Origin: Alphaproteobacteria bacterium
GTDB taxonomy: Bacteria; Pseudomonadota; Alphaproteobacteria; Rhizobiales; Hyphomicrobiaceae
Assembly (NCBI GenBank): GCA_022600335.1
Contig: JAHZKN010000098.1
Location: 1 to 5,453 of the forward strand
Length of the DNA: 5,453 nucleotides
Direction: 5' to 3'
Shown here: in pieces, positions 4,112 to 5,453 of the stretch
Layout: every line of letters starts with the position of its first letter
Numbering within the stretch: position 1 is the first letter of the stretch
Notes under the pieces: generated by a model
What the model saw: the letters and a program-made list of their open reading frames with translations, nothing else
The model's database searches: none
Told to the model about the DNA's origin: nothing
Translations under genes and position numbers: made by a program

Positions 4112-5453
4112 TCAGGATGTTGAAGTGCTGGAAACAGTGCGGCCACGCGGCAACAGAAGGCGGCGGAAAAGAAGCAGCAGCAAGAACACGCCACATGCGA
4201 TCAAAGCGAGCACAAGGGGGTGCTTTGTGACAACAAGCCTCGGTTCGATTCGCCCCTGCCACACCAAATCAAAATCCTGCGCAATGTCAGCCAGGCTACC
4301 GCTACCATCGCGCAGCAGCATGTCAATTGCCGCCTGTTGATCGCGGCTGGCCATGACAGCATCGCGCACAGACACCGACTTGAGCGAAATCATGCGGCTT
4401 GGGTCTTCGCTCACGGCTGCCAGAACCCGCGCCCGCGACGCCGTCTTCAGTCCTGTGAGATAGCTTGCCAAGGTTGCAAGCTCCGCCTCTGTCAAATTAT
4501 GTGCCAAGCGCTTCAGTTCCGGCTTGTCCATTTCAAACAGCGTATCTCGCGCGCCCTTTGCAAGGCCCGCTAAGCGCACAATCGCTAAGCGATCCTCAAG
4601 CGCCAACAGACGATCGAGCGACTGCTTGGTGAAACTGTTGGGGGCAGCGCGTTGATGCAGCTCATGTGCGACAACGACTGGCAACTGGTCGCCCGCTATA
4701 GCCTGCCATTGGATTGCTTGATCAACGGAGCGGGTTTCTCTGGCGATGGTCAACGCCTCTGCAGGCAAACGCTTAACGGCAGTATCAAGGGTACCGTCGG
4801 AAAGCCGCTTTAACACGCCAGCCTCGCCTTCTTTTTCGAGAACAATGCTCACCACCTCGTCAAGATGCGCCAACTGCTCGGGTTTTATGTCGTCAAGAAA
4901 GCTGCGGAATTTCGGTGTACGGTCAGCAAGGTCGAGAGCCTTAGAGTGCGCCCGGCGAAATTTCTGCCAAATCGCCACAATCTGTTCTGAAGTGCCGCGC
5001 GCAATATCGTCCAGATGATTGTTGATATGACTGGCGATGGATCGTGAGACCTCCGCCCGCACTTTGTCTTTGGTCGATTTCGATTTCATTTCATCGGCGA
5101 TAATCGGCAATACGCCGTGGCGCAGATCCCAAACATCTTTGGCAATCAGCACAACACCGACGCCGCCTGCGACAACCGACACCAGTCGAGACAGCACGCT
5201 ACCGGCAATCCGCTGCCCGATACGCCGCGCCATATTTGCCATCTGCCGGCGCACAATCAATAACGTCACGCCGGTCAGTCCTGTGGCCGAATTCTTGAGC
5301 ACCGCGCCGGCCCCGACACCCGGCTCAGCTGTGCTAGACGAAACTTCAAGACCAGCGCCCGCATCCGACGTCACGGCCCCTGAGACCATCGATCCATATC
5401 GTGGGCCCACAAAGGCTTTTAAGCAGGCAAGCGCCGGCTCTGTTGCATCCTGA
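4112..5453 (-). CDS. Large helical membrane-anchored protein of unknown function, N-terminus outside the window
   Basis: The frame is open to the window edge: 14 further codons upstream of Met at 5410 read QDATEPALACLKAF without a stop, so that Met is probably internal and the true start lies beyond 5453. At least 446 residues are visible. Counting from the Met at 5410, a Gly/Ala/Ser-rich stretch (1-45) leads to a basic region (54-75), a first membrane helix (about 72-91), a long charged helical part (100-395) and a second very hydrophobic helix (398-416), followed by basic residues and a Ser/Thr tail. The positive-inside rule places the 295-residue middle part in the periplasm. That part is Leu/Ala-rich with repeated amphipathic helices, compatible with coiled coil then alpha-solenoid. 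No catalytic motif is seen and I recognise no family. It may be co-transcribed with the 3717-3926 gene. Confidence 0.82.
   Translation of the reverse strand, partial: QDATEPALACLKAFVGPRYGSMVSGAVTSDAGAGLEVSSSTAEPGVGAGAVLKNSATGLTGVTLLIVRRQMANMARRIGQRIAGSVLSRLVSVVAGGVGVVLIAKDVWDLRHGVLPIIADEMKSKSTKDKVRAEVSRSIASHINNHLDDIARGTSEQIVAIWQKFRRAHSKALDLADRTPKFRSFLDDIKPEQLAHLDEVVSIVLEKEGEAGVLKRLSDGTLDTAVKRLPAEALTIARETRSVDQAIQWQAIAGDQLPVVVAHELHQRAAPNSFTKQSLDRLLALEDRLAIVRLAGLAKGARDTLFEMDKPELKRLAHNLTEAELATLASYLTGLKTASRARVLAAVSEDPSRMISLKSVSVRDAVMASRDQQAAIDMLLRDGSGSLADIAQDFDLVWQGRIEPRLVVTKHPLVLALIACGVFLLLLLFRRLLLPRGRTVSSTSTS

Noticed and set aside
4102..4115. CTGAA-N4-TTCAG hairpin as terminator of the large - strand gene
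   Set aside because: The stem is only 5 bp, overlaps the stop codon, and the nearest T-run is 14 bases away.
3987..4262. 91-codon - strand frame upstream of the two-segment membrane gene
   Set aside because: Most of its second half overlaps the large gene in another frame, it has no ribosome site, and the residue pattern is not protein-like.

Overview
The window looks like ordinary chromosome of an alphaproteobacterium. The base composition is moderately GC-rich. The initiator tRNA carries a U-C-A-G-G / C-C-U-G-A anticodon stem, which I associate with that class. The one gene recognised with certainty is a PabB-PabC type fusion of a kind common in Proteobacteria. The class is inferred; no ribosomal marker gene is present. 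I see no phage, insertion sequence, CRISPR array or integrase.

Layout. Positions 1-391 are non-coding and lead to a small exported protein (392-670, + strand) built from two copies of a DHPG-containing repeat. Its upstream region holds a 12-bp inverted repeat whose loop is C-rich on the + strand and a canonical four-run G-quadruplex motif on the - strand. The gene ends at a strong intrinsic terminator (717-771). Facing it on the - strand is tRNA-fMet (922-998) with its own terminator (885-916). A roughly 400-bp gene-free gap (999-1401) separates this tRNA from the divergent gene pabB and is rich in short palindromes, including an array of alternating GCAC/GTGC arms. pabB (1402-3219, + strand) encodes aminodeoxychorismate synthase component I fused to a class-IV PLP domain resembling aminodeoxychorismate lyase. 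Such a protein could carry chorismate to p-aminobenzoate for folate, given a separate PabA glutaminase.

The rest of the window reads on the - strand. There are two small unrecognised membrane proteins (3289-3474, one membrane segment; 3717-3926, two segments), with a likely intrinsic terminator between them. Then comes a large helical membrane-anchored protein of unknown function (4112-5453), which is open at the right edge, so its N-terminus lies outside the window.

The genes do not form an obvious pathway. The fMet tRNA and pabB both touch formyl-methionyl initiation (folate supplies the formyl group), but nothing in the sequence shows that this adjacency is more than coincidence. No clear new system is present. 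The most unusual items are the cruciform/G-quadruplex site, the GCAC/GTGC array, and the uncharacterised exported and membrane proteins.
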